From contig OMOD01000156.1 of the NCBI GenBank assembly GCA_900290255.1, positions 1 to 47,039 of the forward strand: DNA of 47,039 nucleotides, written 5' to 3'. How positions within the stretch are numbered: the first letter of the stretch is position 1; each line of letters opens with the position of its first letter. Both the position numbers and the translations under genes were made by a program. The notes beneath the pieces are model-generated. The model was not told the DNA's origin and searched no databases. It was given only the letters and a program-made list of their open reading frames with translations. This DNA comes from Candidatus Sulfotelmatobacter kueseliae. GTDB lineage: Bacteria > Acidobacteriota > Terriglobia > Terriglobales > Acidobacteriaceae. Below, in pieces: positions 36,617 through 44,856 of this stretch.

Positions 36617-37141
36617 TCACTTGTGCTCCGTCTTTCCGCTCAACAGCTCAATCGCATGTGGGATCAGCCCCGCCACAGCCTCCAGCGATTCCACCGCTCC
36701 AGAAGGGCTGCCCGGCAGGTTCAGAATCAGGGTCCGCCCGCGCACGCCGCAAACGCCCCGGCTCAACGCGGCAAAAGGCGTCTTCTTGACTCCTTCACTG
36801 CGCATGCGTTCGGCCACGCCATCCACCAGCCGGTCGCAAACGGCCATGGTTGCTTCTGGCGTAACGTCCCGCGGAGCGATTCCAGTCCCCCCGGTAGTCG
36901 CGACCAAGCGCACCTCACGCGCCAGTCGGATGAGCAGGTTTTGAATCGGGATCAGGTCGTCGGGAACAACTTGCTGCGTAACTACCTGAAAGTGCAGTTT
37001 CTCGAGAAGTCGGGCAACAGCCGGACCCGACAAATCCTCACGTTCGCCACGCGCGCAGGAATCGCTGACCGTCACCACCGCCGCTGTGAGAATACTGCCG
37101 GTCCGCGGCTCAGTTGTCGAGAAGGACATCTTCTTCATCAT
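36617..37141 (-). CDS. moaB: MoaB/Mog-family molybdopterin-binding protein
   Basis: A 174-residue protein that adenylylates molybdopterin before metal insertion, or a related MoaB. Motifs: AAVVTVSDSCARGEREDLSG, VATTGGTGIAPRDVTPEA, and the C-terminal LPGSPSGAVESLEAV. The start at 37141 (MMKKMSF...) is 32 bp inside the upstream response-regulator gene; GGAGCGGG precedes it. The frame is open further but that part is arginine-rich and lies within the neighbour. It is the last gene of the moaC-regulator-moaB run. Confidence 0.9.
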   Translation of the reverse strand: MMKKMSFSTTEPRTGSILTAAVVTVSDSCARGEREDLSGPAVARLLEKLHFQVVTQQVVPDDLIPIQNLLIRLAREVRLVATTGGTGIAPRDVTPEATMAVCDRLVDGVAERMRSEGVKKTPFAALSRGVCGVRGRTLILNLPGSPSGAVESLEAVAGLIPHAIELLSGKTEHK

Positions 37142-37973
37142 GCCCGCTCCGACCGGCAGCGCTGGGCGGCGCGACCGCCGCGGTCTGCGTCGCAACCGGC
37201 GCGGCGGAAGGCGTTGCAGCCGGTTCGACTGCGGCTTCCGCCTCGCCACCCGCATCACGCTGCGACTCGTCAAGCAGGCGCAAACCCTCCATGAGCAGGC
37301 CCTGGGTGTTGAGTTGCGTGGTCTCCTTATCGGTCTTGCCTTCGAAGTCGAGTTCGAAGTTCCCGCCCGTCCAGCGCAGCACCTTGAACACCGCTGCGTC
37401 GCCCAGCAGTTCCCCGTAGGTCGCGTGCTTGACCTGGCCCTCCACGAAGAATACCTCGCATTTCTCGCCTTCGTTGGTGAGCGTAAGCCGGCAGCTCTTG
37501 CGTCCCATTTCGAGCGACTGCATCAGGTCAATCACGTTCATCTGCGCCAGGCTGCCGCGCACCACTCCGTCGGAGGGAGCCGTCTTCGCCAGCTTTTCCA
37601 GTGCGATGCGGTCAATCGTGCGCTTGATGCGGCGCGTGGCTTCTTTCAGGAAGAATGGCTTTTCCAGGTAATCATCGGCGGCATCTTGCGGCGAGAGACG
37701 TTCAGCGATGTCAGCTTTGCTGGCCATCAGCACGGTCGAGAAATTGGCGGTCGCTGGCCGGCTCTTCAGTTTTTCGACGAGCTGGCGCCCGTCCATCCCC
37801 GGCATGCGGTAGTCGCAGACCAGCAGGTCTGGAGGATTGTCCACGGCCTTCAACAATGCGTCGGCTGAGTCGCTTGCCGTCGCGACCTGCGCCAGCGGAG
37901 ACAAAGCCTGGTGCAACATCCCCAGCACCATGGGGTTGTCGTCCACTAGCAGCAGCTTCACGTCATTCGCCAT
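37110..37973 (-). CDS. Response regulator with DUF4388 (PATAN) output domain
   Basis: A 287-residue two-domain protein. Residues 1-120 form a receiver (KLLLVDDNPMVLGML, phospho-aspartate in LLVCDYRMPGMDG, lysine in YLEKPFFL). Residues about 137-235 form DUF4388, starting GSLAQMNVIDLMQSLEMGRK and containing VFFVEGQVKHATYGELLGDAA. The last 45 residues are alanine- and proline-rich and end DEEDVLLDN. Such proteins are common in Acidobacteriota and Myxococcota; the output activity is not established. It lies 14 bp after moaC and overlaps moaB, so all three are co-transcribed. That link is unexplained. Confidence 0.88.
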   Translation of the reverse strand: MANDVKLLLVDDNPMVLGMLHQALSPLAQVATASDSADALLKAVDNPPDLLVCDYRMPGMDGRQLVEKLKSRPATANFSTVLMASKADIAERLSPQDAADDYLEKPFFLKEATRRIKRTIDRIALEKLAKTAPSDGVVRGSLAQMNVIDLMQSLEMGRKSCRLTLTNEGEKCEVFFVEGQVKHATYGELLGDAAVFKVLRWTGGNFELDFEGKTDKETTQLNTQGLLMEGLRLLDESQRDAGGEAEAAVEPAATPSAAPVATQTAAVAPPSAAGRSGHDEEDVLLDN

Positions 37974-37987
37974 GAACTTGGTTGAGC

Positions 37988-38461
37988 CTACTTTTTCTCG
38001 CGCCGGTAAACACCACTCTTGCCGCCGCTCTTACGTTCCAGCACAATCTTACGTATTTCAATGCCCTTGTCGATGCCCTTACACATATCGTAAACCGTAA
38101 GCGCGGAGACGCTGGCGGCGACCAGGGCTTCCATCTCCACGCCGGTTTCGGACGTGGTCACGACTTTAGAGGCAATCGCGACGCCATTCTCGCACAGGCG
38201 AACCTCGACATCAACGAGCGCCAGGGGCAGCGGGTGGCACATGGGGATCAGTTCGGAGGTGCGCTTGGCCGCCATGATGCCGGCCAGCCGCGCCACTTCG
38301 AGCGGATCGCCCTTGGGATTGGAGGGCAGCGCCGCCAGCACCGCGGGCTTCATCGCCACGAAGGCGCTGGCCTCGGCCTCACGCCGGGTGGCCGGCTTGC
38401 CGGAAACATCTACCATCCGGGCGCGCCCGGCGCGGTCGTAATGCGAGAGTTTCTTAGCCAT
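37988..38461 (-). CDS. moaC: Cyclic pyranopterin monophosphate synthase accessory protein MoaC
   Basis: Acts with MoaA in the first step of molybdenum cofactor synthesis. It is 157 residues, normal. It begins KKLSHYDRAGRARMVDVSGK and has the active-site segments GIMAAKRTSELIPMCHPLPL, VTTSETGVEMEALVAASVSA, and YDMCKGIDKGIEI. moaA is not in the window. It starts a short operon with the DUF4388 regulator and moaB. Confidence 0.96.
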   Translation of the reverse strand: MAKKLSHYDRAGRARMVDVSGKPATRREAEASAFVAMKPAVLAALPSNPKGDPLEVARLAGIMAAKRTSELIPMCHPLPLALVDVEVRLCENGVAIASKVVTTSETGVEMEALVAASVSALTVYDMCKGIDKGIEIRKIVLERKSGGKSGVYRREKK

Positions 38462-38694
38462 GCGAAGTTCTATCTTACATGGGAGGTGGGGGGTGATAAA
38501 TGCGCCGAGCGGCGGTTGACGGTGCGATGGGCGATAAAGCCCATTGCATTCATCTGGTCGATGAGTGTAACCGCGATATTACGTTCCCTATCGCCGACAG
38601 AGCGGCTGTCTTGAGCATCAGCAATTCGCCAGCTTCCGGAAACCCATGTACCGCCCGCGATTTTACTGCTATCTTGGTGCCGCTGGAGGGAGAA

Positions 38695-39159
38695 ATGCAC
38701 TTACGAATCTTCGCGGTGGCAACCGCAGCGTGGTTGTTGCTCGTCCCGGCGCACGCACAGCAGAGTCACTGGGCGTCGGCCGATGACAAGACCTCGAAAT
38801 ACATCATCGACATGGAACGCAAGTGGGCTGAGGGTGTATGCGTTGATAACGGCGTGGTCACCAGTCTGCTTGCCGACGATTTCCAAGGCACGTCAACGAA
38901 AGGTGCGCACTTCACGAAAGCCGATGAATTGAAGGACGAGAAGGGCGCACGCACCGCGCATGATTGCGGGCTCGATGAGGCCAAAGTGCATTTCTTCGGA
39001 GACAGTGTCGCCGTTGTCTATGGCCGCGAACATGCTCTCGGCAAAGACAAGTCTCAGCCGAGCGCAAAGGTGTGCCAGGTCTGGACCGATACGTGGCTGA
39101 AACGCGACGGAACGTGGCAGATCATCGCCTCGCACGATAATCGCGTGGAATGTAGGTAG
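38695..39159 (+). CDS. Secreted SnoaL/DUF4440-like protein
   Basis: A 154-residue protein with a signal peptide (MHLRIFAVATAAWLLLVPAHA-Q). The mature part has the NTF2-like pattern: IIDMERKWAEGVCVDNGVVTSLLADDFQGTSTKG-type helix and strand (partial), then SVAVVYGREHALG and the final CQVWTDTWLKRDGTWQIIASHDNRV. GGAGGGA lies 4 bp before ATG 38695; the upstream open frame is not used. Enzymatic or binding roles of this fold vary; the function is unknown. Confidence 0.8.
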   Translation: MHLRIFAVATAAWLLLVPAHAQQSHWASADDKTSKYIIDMERKWAEGVCVDNGVVTSLLADDFQGTSTKGAHFTKADELKDEKGARTAHDCGLDEAKVHFFGDSVAVVYGREHALGKDKSQPSAKVCQVWTDTWLKRDGTWQIIASHDNRVECR

Positions 39160-39231
39160 CTAGAGAATCTCTCGCGAGTGCCATACCGACCGATTGTGGA
39201 CGATGACAGGCCCCTACACTCGCGGACTCAT

Positions 39232-40524
39232 CTACCGCGGCATCACGGCGACCCATTCTCCCGCAGCGATGTGCTCGCGGTCCGGCGGCACGACTACGTA
39301 GCAATTCGCCCGGGCCGTCGCGGCAATGTCGCCCGATCCCTGCCACGCCACGAGTTCCACTTCCGAATTCTCGAATTCGCCTGAGAGAACTGCGGGAAGA
39401 AAACGCCTGAGGCCGGTCTTGATTCGAATTTCGGACTTCAGCCGCGCATGCAGAAATGCCAGCTTGCGCGGCAACTGCCCGGCCAGCGCTTCCAGCATGG
39501 GGCAGGCGAAGAGTTCGAAGGTCACCATGGTTGAAACCGGATTGCCCGGAAGGCCGAAGAAGTAGGCGCCACCTTGCGGAGCTAAAGCTCCGTCGCGCGC
39601 GAGGGCGCCCGCGCCACATTTACCCGCGCCACATTTGCCGAACACCACCGGACGACCGGGCTGAATCTTTGCGCCGGTGAAAAAGAACTCGGCGCCCATC
39701 TCAGAAAGCACCTGTTCGACCAGGTCGTAGCGCCCCATGGAGACGCCGCCGGTCATCAGCAACAGGTCCGACTTCAGCCCGTCTTCAACCAGACGCCGCA
39801 GTCCCTGGGGCTCGTCGGGAGCAATGGGCAGAAGAACCGGTTCGCCGCCAGCCTGGCGAATCTGCACCGCAAGCGAGTAGCTGTTCGAGTTGCGAATCTG
39901 CGTAGGGCTGGGAGTGGCGCCCACGTCAACGATCTCGTCGCCCGTCGTCAGCACCGCGACCCGTGGCGGCCGGTACACTTCCAACTTCGCCTTGCCGACC
40001 GACGCCGCCAGCGCAATCGCCGCCTCATTCAGCCGTCGACCACGATCGAGCAGGAGACTCCCCTGCCGTGCCTCTGCGCCTCGGGGAACGACATTCTGGC
40101 CGGGCTCAACCCTCTTCGTGATCTCGGCGCGCTCGCCGTGCTGCGAGCTGTACTCGACCATGACCACGGCGTCCGCGCCTGCAGGCACTGGCGCTCCGGT
40201 CATGATGGAAGCTGCTTGCCCAGGGCCGATTTCCCGCGGGATCCGGTCGAGTTGTTCGCCCGCCCTAATTTCGCCGATCACATCGAGCGTAGCGGGGAGT
40301 TGCGCCAAATCCTCCGATCTCACGGCATAGCCATCGCGCGTCGAACGAGGAAAGGGTGGGATGTCGCGATCGGCGAATACTGCCACGGCCAGCACGCGGC
40401 CCGCCGCGGCGAGCAAAGCCGCCGACTCGGTTCCCGCAGGATGAACCGTCGTGGCTTGCTCTTCGACGACACGCCGAGCGTCTTCAAAGCTAAGAACGGT
40501 CGCATGAAGCGGCGGGGCTGGCAT
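39232..40524 (-). CDS. moeA: Molybdopterin molybdenumtransferase MoeA with P-element insert
   Basis: Inserts molybdate into adenylylated molybdopterin. It is 430 residues. Motifs: RDIPPFPRSTRDGYAV, SIMTGAPVPAGADAVVMVE, VAVLTTGDEIVD, LMTGGVSMGRYD and FFGLPGNPVSTMVTFE. Between KIQPGRPVVFGK and YFFGLPGNP, where MoeA usually has only a few residues, there is an extra block of about 20 (residues 298-319: CGAGKCGAGALARDGALAPQ...). It is the translation of a P-type palindrome (39571-39633), including a tandem duplication of KCGAG. Catalytic parts flank it intact. Confidence 0.93.
   Translation of the reverse strand: MPAPPLHATVLSFEDARRVVEEQATTVHPAGTESAALLAAAGRVLAVAVFADRDIPPFPRSTRDGYAVRSEDLAQLPATLDVIGEIRAGEQLDRIPREIGPGQAASIMTGAPVPAGADAVVMVEYSSQHGERAEITKRVEPGQNVVPRGAEARQGSLLLDRGRRLNEAAIALAASVGKAKLEVYRPPRVAVLTTGDEIVDVGATPSPTQIRNSNSYSLAVQIRQAGGEPVLLPIAPDEPQGLRRLVEDGLKSDLLLMTGGVSMGRYDLVEQVLSEMGAEFFFTGAKIQPGRPVVFGKCGAGKCGAGALARDGALAPQGGAYFFGLPGNPVSTMVTFELFACPMLEALAGQLPRKLAFLHARLKSEIRIKTGLRRFLPAVLSGEFENSEVELVAWQGSGDIAATARANCYVVVPPDREHIAAGEWVAVMPR
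39571..39633. repeat. P-type element inside moeA (P7)
   Basis: On the minus strand: TGTGGCGCGGGCGCCCTCGC then GCGCG (hairpin 1) and GGAGCTTTAGCTCC (hairpin 2). The boundary GGCAAATGTGGCGCGGG / GTAAATGTGGCGCGGG is duplicated in tandem. The CGGGCGCCCTCG core matches the intergenic copy at 36550. Confidence 0.8.
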
Positions 40525-40602
40525 GCAGAGATAATAGAGGAAAGAAAGCGCAGATGGCAGCGATCGGCGGTTAGGCGGCTGGAGCGAAACTCAGAATCAG
40601 AA

Positions 40603-40703
40603 ATTCAGCGCCTGAAGGCGCAGTGTTAAGACGTGCCTGCGGTATGCCCTTCGACTCCGCTCAGGGCAGGCTCTGAAGGCATACCCTGATACGAATCGTG
40701 CTT
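40603..40703. repeat. 102-bp dispersed repeat, copy 2
   Basis: Same orientation and near-identical to 32348-32449, differing mainly in a 20-base patch after AAGGCGC. It lies between moeA and pilT. It contains GCGCCTGAAGGCGC-type and GGTATGCC/GGCATACC stems. Confidence 0.92.
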
Positions 40704-40778
40704 ACCGAGCTGAAGGGCGACCCGGGTGTGCGAGGTTGCGCAGCGGAAGGACTCGGCGATCAGAGAACCGGTTTGCCT

Positions 40779-41920
40779 TTATCTTGCCAGTTCCTGCCCC
40801 AGCACGGCCGGATTGCTGGCAAACGACAGGCCGGTTTCGAGATCGACCACACGGTCTCGCACCAGTTGCGCGATCTCGCCGTCGAAGTGCTGCATGCCCT
40901 CGGAATCTCCCGCTTTGATGGCATCGAGCAGCGTCTTATCCTCGCGCTCGCCTTTTTCGATGCATTCGCGGGTGCGGGCATTGGCCTTGAGGATTTCGAA
41001 AGCCGGAACTCGCCCGCCGCGGTCAGCCTTGGGGATGAGCCGCTGGCAGATGATATAGCGGAAAGACTTGGCAAATCGTTCCCGCACCGACTGCTGTTCC
41101 GCCGGCGAGAACGAACTAACGATGCGCTCCACAGTCTTCGAAGCATCCATGGTGTTCAGGCTGGAGAACACGAGGTGGCCGGTCTCAGCCGCTTCCAGTA
41201 CGATCTCGATGGTCTCCCGGTCGCGCATCTCGCTCACCAGAATCACTTTCGGGGCCTGTCGCATGGCCGAGCGCAACGCGTGGGCAAAGCTGGGCGTGTC
41301 GCTGTGCAGTTCCCGCTGGTGAATGGTGGAGCACTTGTGATTGTGCAGAAACTCGATCGGGTCTTCGATGGTGATGATGTGGTAGTACTTCTCCTGATTG
41401 ATGCAGTCCAGCAGGACAGCCAGGGTCGAGGACTTGCCCGATCCGGTCGCTCCCGTCACCAGCACGATTCCATCTCTCAGCCTGGTAATCTCAGACAGCT
41501 GCTGCGGCAGCCGCAACGAGGCAAAGTCGGGAATGGCGGTAGGAATAACGCGCATGACGACGGCGCAACTGCCGCGCTGAATGAATATGTTGACGCGGAA
41601 GCGGGCGAGCCCGGGCAGCCCATAGGAAATGTCGCAAGCCCCATGCTCGCGCAGCGTGGTGATTGCCTGTTTGTTGTCGCCAATCAGGTCGGCCGCGATG
41701 CGGCGGGTATCGTCTGGGTTCAGGGACGTCAGCCCCCCTGCACCGGAATCATCTGCCCGTAGACCTGCACTTGCGGCGGGCGGCCAGGTGAGAAGACCAG
41801 GTCGCTGATTTTCTCCGCGGCCCGCAGCATCGCCCCCAGCAGAGCGGGAGTGGCCACTCTGCAGCTTCCAGAAAAGCCTTCTAACGCAACGGAGATCGGT
41901 GCAATGGTTGGTGCTGCCAT
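40779..41920 (-). CDS. pilT: PilT-type twitching motility ATPase, frameshifted
   Basis: Type IV pilus retraction ATPase. The N-terminal part is in one frame (41920 to about 41733: AEKISDLVFSPGRPPQVQVY then GQMIPVQGG and a stop). The remainder continues in another frame (GLTSLNPDDTRRIAADLIGD onward). The shift is at a run of six G on the minus strand (41733-41738); a seventh G would join VQGG to LTSLNPDD. The ATPase core is intact: Walker A GATGSGKSSTLA, Asp box IITIEDPIEFLH, Walker B VILVSEMRD and His box TGHLVFSSL. GTGAGGA precedes ATG 41920. The shift may be an assembly error, phase variation or a real mutation. Confidence 0.87.
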
Positions 41921-42063
41921 TCGTCCTCACACTCAGGAATCGCACGCACCACAGACAGGGAAGAACCGTGAGCTACTTAACTGTACCGCGCCGCGCACTC
42001 GGACGCGAAGGCCAGTAAGTACATAGCCCTTAGTAACTTATCGGGGAATTGCTGACAACAAGC

Positions 42064-42093
42064 AGGGGCGGCTCGACGAGCCGCCCTTTCAAA
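42064..42093. repeat. Partial R-family hairpin (R3)
   Basis: GGGGCGGCTCGACGAGCCGC then CCTTTCAAA: a stem GGGCGGCTC/GAGCCGCCC next to TTTCAAA, the same CCCTTTCAAA flank as elements R1 and R2. It lies 30 bp past the TPR gene and may also terminate its transcription. Confidence 0.6.
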
Positions 42094-42122
42094 CTCTGCA
42101 ACTGCTTGTAACTAAAGAAGAT

Positions 42123-43271
42123 CTACTTTTTCGGCGGCTTCTTCTTCCCGAAACCGGTCTCGACCGAAGCCCCTATGGTGGCCAGCATTTGCTTGGCTGG
42201 ATCGGCATAAGTCCCTGTGGGCTGCAGTTCGAGGTATTTCTGGAAGCATTCGGCCGTCCCGGGCGGCGCAATCATCTTGTCGCCTTGGAGCGTCGCCTTC
42301 CCGATCAGGTTGACACCCTTCCAGTAGTAAGCTTCGGCGCGGTTGGGATCAGCCGCGATGACTTTATCGAAGGCTGCAATCGCATCGTCCACCTTGCCGG
42401 CATTGGTGAGTACGGCTCCAGTATTGAAGTAGTACTGTCCCGCATTGCTCGGATCAATCTGGGCGGCCTGCGCGTACGTCTTGACCGCGTCATCCACCTT
42501 GCCGGCCTTGGCGTAAGCTTCGGCCAGATTGTTGTAGTAAGCGGCCAGGTTCTTGGCCGCGTTGGGGTCTTTGTCGTTGGTAGCACTCTTTTTGATGTCA
42601 ACGGCTTTTTGATACGCTTCCACGGCCGAGTCCAGACGCTTCTGCTTCTCGGCCGGATCGGTCTGCTTGGTCGCCGACATGCGGTTATAGTCGCCGAGCT
42701 TGAACCAGATCAGGTCACGGGTCGCGTCCATCTGAGTGGCCTCGTTCATGGCCGCAATGGCGGTTTCGTAGTCGCCGGCGTCCGCGGCGGTCTTGGCCGC
42801 GTTCAGTTTGTCGTTTAAAGCCTTGACGGTATTGTTTTCCTTCTGCGCCTTGGCCTGCTGCTCCTGCATCGCCTTCAACTGCTCCGGAGTCAGCCCTTGG
42901 CCCTTGGCAGTGTTTTCCTGCTCTTTCTTCAAGTCAAAATCGAGGGTGTTCTCGTCCAGCGTCACCTGGAACTTGGTGAAGTGAAAGAGTTCCTTGCCGG
43001 CCTTCTGGTCGTCGGCATTCTTGTAGAGCGTGACCAGGTAGGATCCCGGCGAAAGTCCGAGGGAAAAATACTCCCCTTTCTTGTTGGTCTTGAGCGTATA
43101 TTTCTGGCCGTTGTCGAGGTTGGCGTAGACTATGATTCCGTCAACGACCGGAGCGCCCGTGCTGTCTTTGCACGTCCCCTTGACCGTCCCGGATGCCTGG
43201 GCGAAAACCCGAGGCACGCACAGTCCCACCGCCAGTACTGTAAACAGGAAGATTGCGAAATGCTTTTTCAT
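42123..43271 (-). CDS. Secreted TPR protein with carboxypeptidase-regulatory-like domain
   Basis: A 382-residue exported protein. The start at 43271 gives a signal peptide (KKHFAIFLFTVLAVGLCVP then RVFAQ) and GGGAGG lies upstream; the frame is open 25 codons further. After the signal is a beta-sandwich regulatory-like domain (GTVKGTCKDSTGAPVVDGII, YSLGLSPGSYLV-type segment). A coiled, lysine/glutamine-rich linker follows, then at least four TPR motifs (for example NNLAEAYAKAGKVDDAVKTY and NTGAVLTNAGKVDDAIAAF). It probably acts as a periplasmic scaffold; the partner is unknown. Confidence 0.88.
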   Translation of the reverse strand: MKKHFAIFLFTVLAVGLCVPRVFAQASGTVKGTCKDSTGAPVVDGIIVYANLDNGQKYTLKTNKKGEYFSLGLSPGSYLVTLYKNADDQKAGKELFHFTKFQVTLDENTLDFDLKKEQENTAKGQGLTPEQLKAMQEQQAKAQKENNTVKALNDKLNAAKTAADAGDYETAIAAMNEATQMDATRDLIWFKLGDYNRMSATKQTDPAEKQKRLDSAVEAYQKAVDIKKSATNDKDPNAAKNLAAYYNNLAEAYAKAGKVDDAVKTYAQAAQIDPSNAGQYYFNTGAVLTNAGKVDDAIAAFDKVIAADPNRAEAYYWKGVNLIGKATLQGDKMIAPPGTAECFQKYLELQPTGTYADPAKQMLATIGASVETGFGKKKPPKK

Positions 43272-43290
43272 TTTGCCTCCCGGCGGATCA

Positions 43291-43387
43291 ATTTTTTGAT
43301 TGTTGAATATTGATGGTTGAATGAAGACCTCGCGCTTCCTCTTCACTTGCGCGGTTCATTCAACAACCCAATTCAACAGTCAACCAT
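43291..43387. repeat. Stuttering inverted repeat S9 (TTGAATGG word)
   Basis: The left arm is ATTGTTGAATATTGATGG then TTGAATGAA. The right arm is TTCATTCAACAACCCAATTC then AACAGTCAACCA. The loop holds a separate GCGC-rich stretch. It fills the spacer between queC and the TPR gene. Confidence 0.8.
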
Positions 43388-43390
43388 TTC

Positions 43391-44071
43391 CTATCGCGCC
43401 GCATATGAAATTGGATCTCTCACTCCGGCCGCTTCGAACGCGCGCAAACGCAAGACGCAGCTATCGCAGACCCCGCAGGCCTGATCCTCGCGGCTGTAAC
43501 ATGACCAAGTTAAATCGAATGGTGCACCTAGTTCAAGGCCAAGACGCACAATCTCGACTTTGCGCATGGCGATCAGCGGGGTCACGACCTCAATGTCGCC
43601 TTCCTTCGTGCCTGCTTTCACCACCGCATTGAAAGCGCTGTAATAGGCTGGGCGGCAATCCGGGTAGCCCGAACTGTCGGGCTCAACCGCACCAATGTAC
43701 ACCTTTTTCGCGCCCAGCACTTCGGCCCAACTAACGGCTACCGCGAGGAAATGCGCGTTGCGGAAGGGGACGTAGGTGACTGGAATGCCGTGTCCAACGG
43801 CTTCGGCTCTGGGAACCGCGATCGTGCCGTCGGTGAGTGCCGATCCGCCGATGGCGCCGAGCGCCTCGTTTCGGACCACGAGCTTGTCGCGAATGTTGAG
43901 CCGTTCGCAGATGGCAAGGAACGACTGCCGCTCCCGGTGCTCGGTGCGCTGCCCGTAGCTGACGTGGACCGCGGCTGCGTCATGATCGCGCGCCGCCAGC
44001 GCCGCGCAAACGCAGGAATCCATGCCGCCACTGAGCAGAACGACCGCGCAGGATTTGGCTCTGTCCACCAA
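43391..44071 (-). CDS. queC: 7-cyano-7-deazaguanine synthase QueC
   Basis: ATP-dependent enzyme making preQ0 from 7-carboxy-7-deazaguanine. It is 226 residues. The PP-loop is VVLLSGGMDSCVCAALAA; the zinc site is SCYSREDQACGVCDSCVLR; YVPFRNAHFLAVA and GYPDCRPAYYSAFN are family segments. The start is a TTG at 44069-44071, with GTG one codon later as an alternative. It lies downstream of queE in a queuosine cluster. Confidence 0.95.
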   Translation of the reverse strand: MVDRAKSCAVVLLSGGMDSCVCAALAARDHDAAAVHVSYGQRTEHRERQSFLAICERLNIRDKLVVRNEALGAIGGSALTDGTIAVPRAEAVGHGIPVTYVPFRNAHFLAVAVSWAEVLGAKKVYIGAVEPDSSGYPDCRPAYYSAFNAVVKAGTKEGDIEVVTPLIAMRKVEIVRLGLELGAPFDLTWSCYSREDQACGVCDSCVLRLRAFEAAGVRDPISYAAR

Positions 44072-44082
44072 GTTCGCCGTCT

Positions 44083-44166
44083 CTCAATTTCCGATTGCCG
44101 ATTGCGATTGCCGATTGAATTGAGGCCACACTGCAATCGAAAATCGAAAATCGTCAATCGAAAATC
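44083..44166. repeat. Stuttering inverted repeat S10 (GATTGCC word)
   Basis: The left arm is TTTCCGATTGCCGATTGCG then ATTGCCGATTGAATTGAG. The right arm is CAATCGAAAATCGAAAATCG then TCAATCGAAAATC. It fills the queE-queC spacer. Confidence 0.85.
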
Positions 44167-44168
44167 TC

Positions 44169-44852
44169 CTAGACTCCCTTCCTCGCCGGATCCCAGATGA
44201 ACTTGTGCAACTGCAATCCCAGCCGGGCCGGGACGTTATCGGCAATCATCCACTCCGCCAGCTCCTTCGGATCAAGCAGGCACTGGGAGCTGTCATGGGG
44301 GCCAGTTCCGTCCTTGCGAAATGCCGGCGAAAAAAGCACTGCATTCACTTCCTCCGCGAGATTGTGTTGCCGGATGAACTCACGGGCGAATTCGTAATCG
44401 GCGCGGCTGGCGAGCACGAACTTGACTTCATCGCGAGCGGTCAGCGCTTTCAGGTTATCCACACGAAACGTGCCGACCTCGCCCGAATCCGGGCACTTGA
44501 CGTCCACGATCTTCACCACTCCCGCCGGAACCCGCTCCAGTGGCCGCTCTCCGCTGGTCTCGAGCAGCACGCGGTAACCGTCGTTCACCAGATGCTGCAT
44601 CAGCGGAACAACTTCTTTTTCCTGCAGCATGGGCTCGCCGCCGGTGATCTCGACCAGACCACCTCCCGGGTTCAGGCGCGAGACTTCATCCCGCACCTCT
44701 TCCGTGGCCATCTTACGCCCGCCCTGGAACGTGTACTCACTGTCGCACCAGGTGCAGCGCAGGTTGCATCCCGTCAGGCGGACAAAGACACACGGCAGAC
44801 CCGCATAAGTCGACTCGCCCTGCAGGGACTTGTAGATCTCTGTGATTTGCAT
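44169..44852 (-). CDS. queE: 7-carboxy-7-deazaguanine synthase QueE
   Basis: Radical SAM enzyme converting 6-carboxytetrahydropterin to 7-carboxy-7-deazaguanine. It is 227 residues. It opens ITEIYKSLQGESTYAGLPCV and has the 4Fe-4S cysteines in TGCNLRCTWCDSEYTF (C-x3-C-x2-C). EITGGEPMLQEKEV is also present. It matches the standard bacterial QueE and lies between the four-helix-bundle gene and queC. Confidence 0.95.
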   Translation of the reverse strand: MQITEIYKSLQGESTYAGLPCVFVRLTGCNLRCTWCDSEYTFQGGRKMATEEVRDEVSRLNPGGGLVEITGGEPMLQEKEVVPLMQHLVNDGYRVLLETSGERPLERVPAGVVKIVDVKCPDSGEVGTFRVDNLKALTARDEVKFVLASRADYEFAREFIRQHNLAEEVNAVLFSPAFRKDGTGPHDSSQCLLDPKELAEWMIADNVPARLGLQLHKFIWDPARKGV

Positions 44853-44856
44853 GAAA

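Noticed and set aside
40779..41945. A separate full-length 388-residue protein starting at 41945
   Set aside because: Its first 73 or so residues are an out-of-frame reading of the PilT N-terminal region; the true N-terminus is in the frame starting at 41920.
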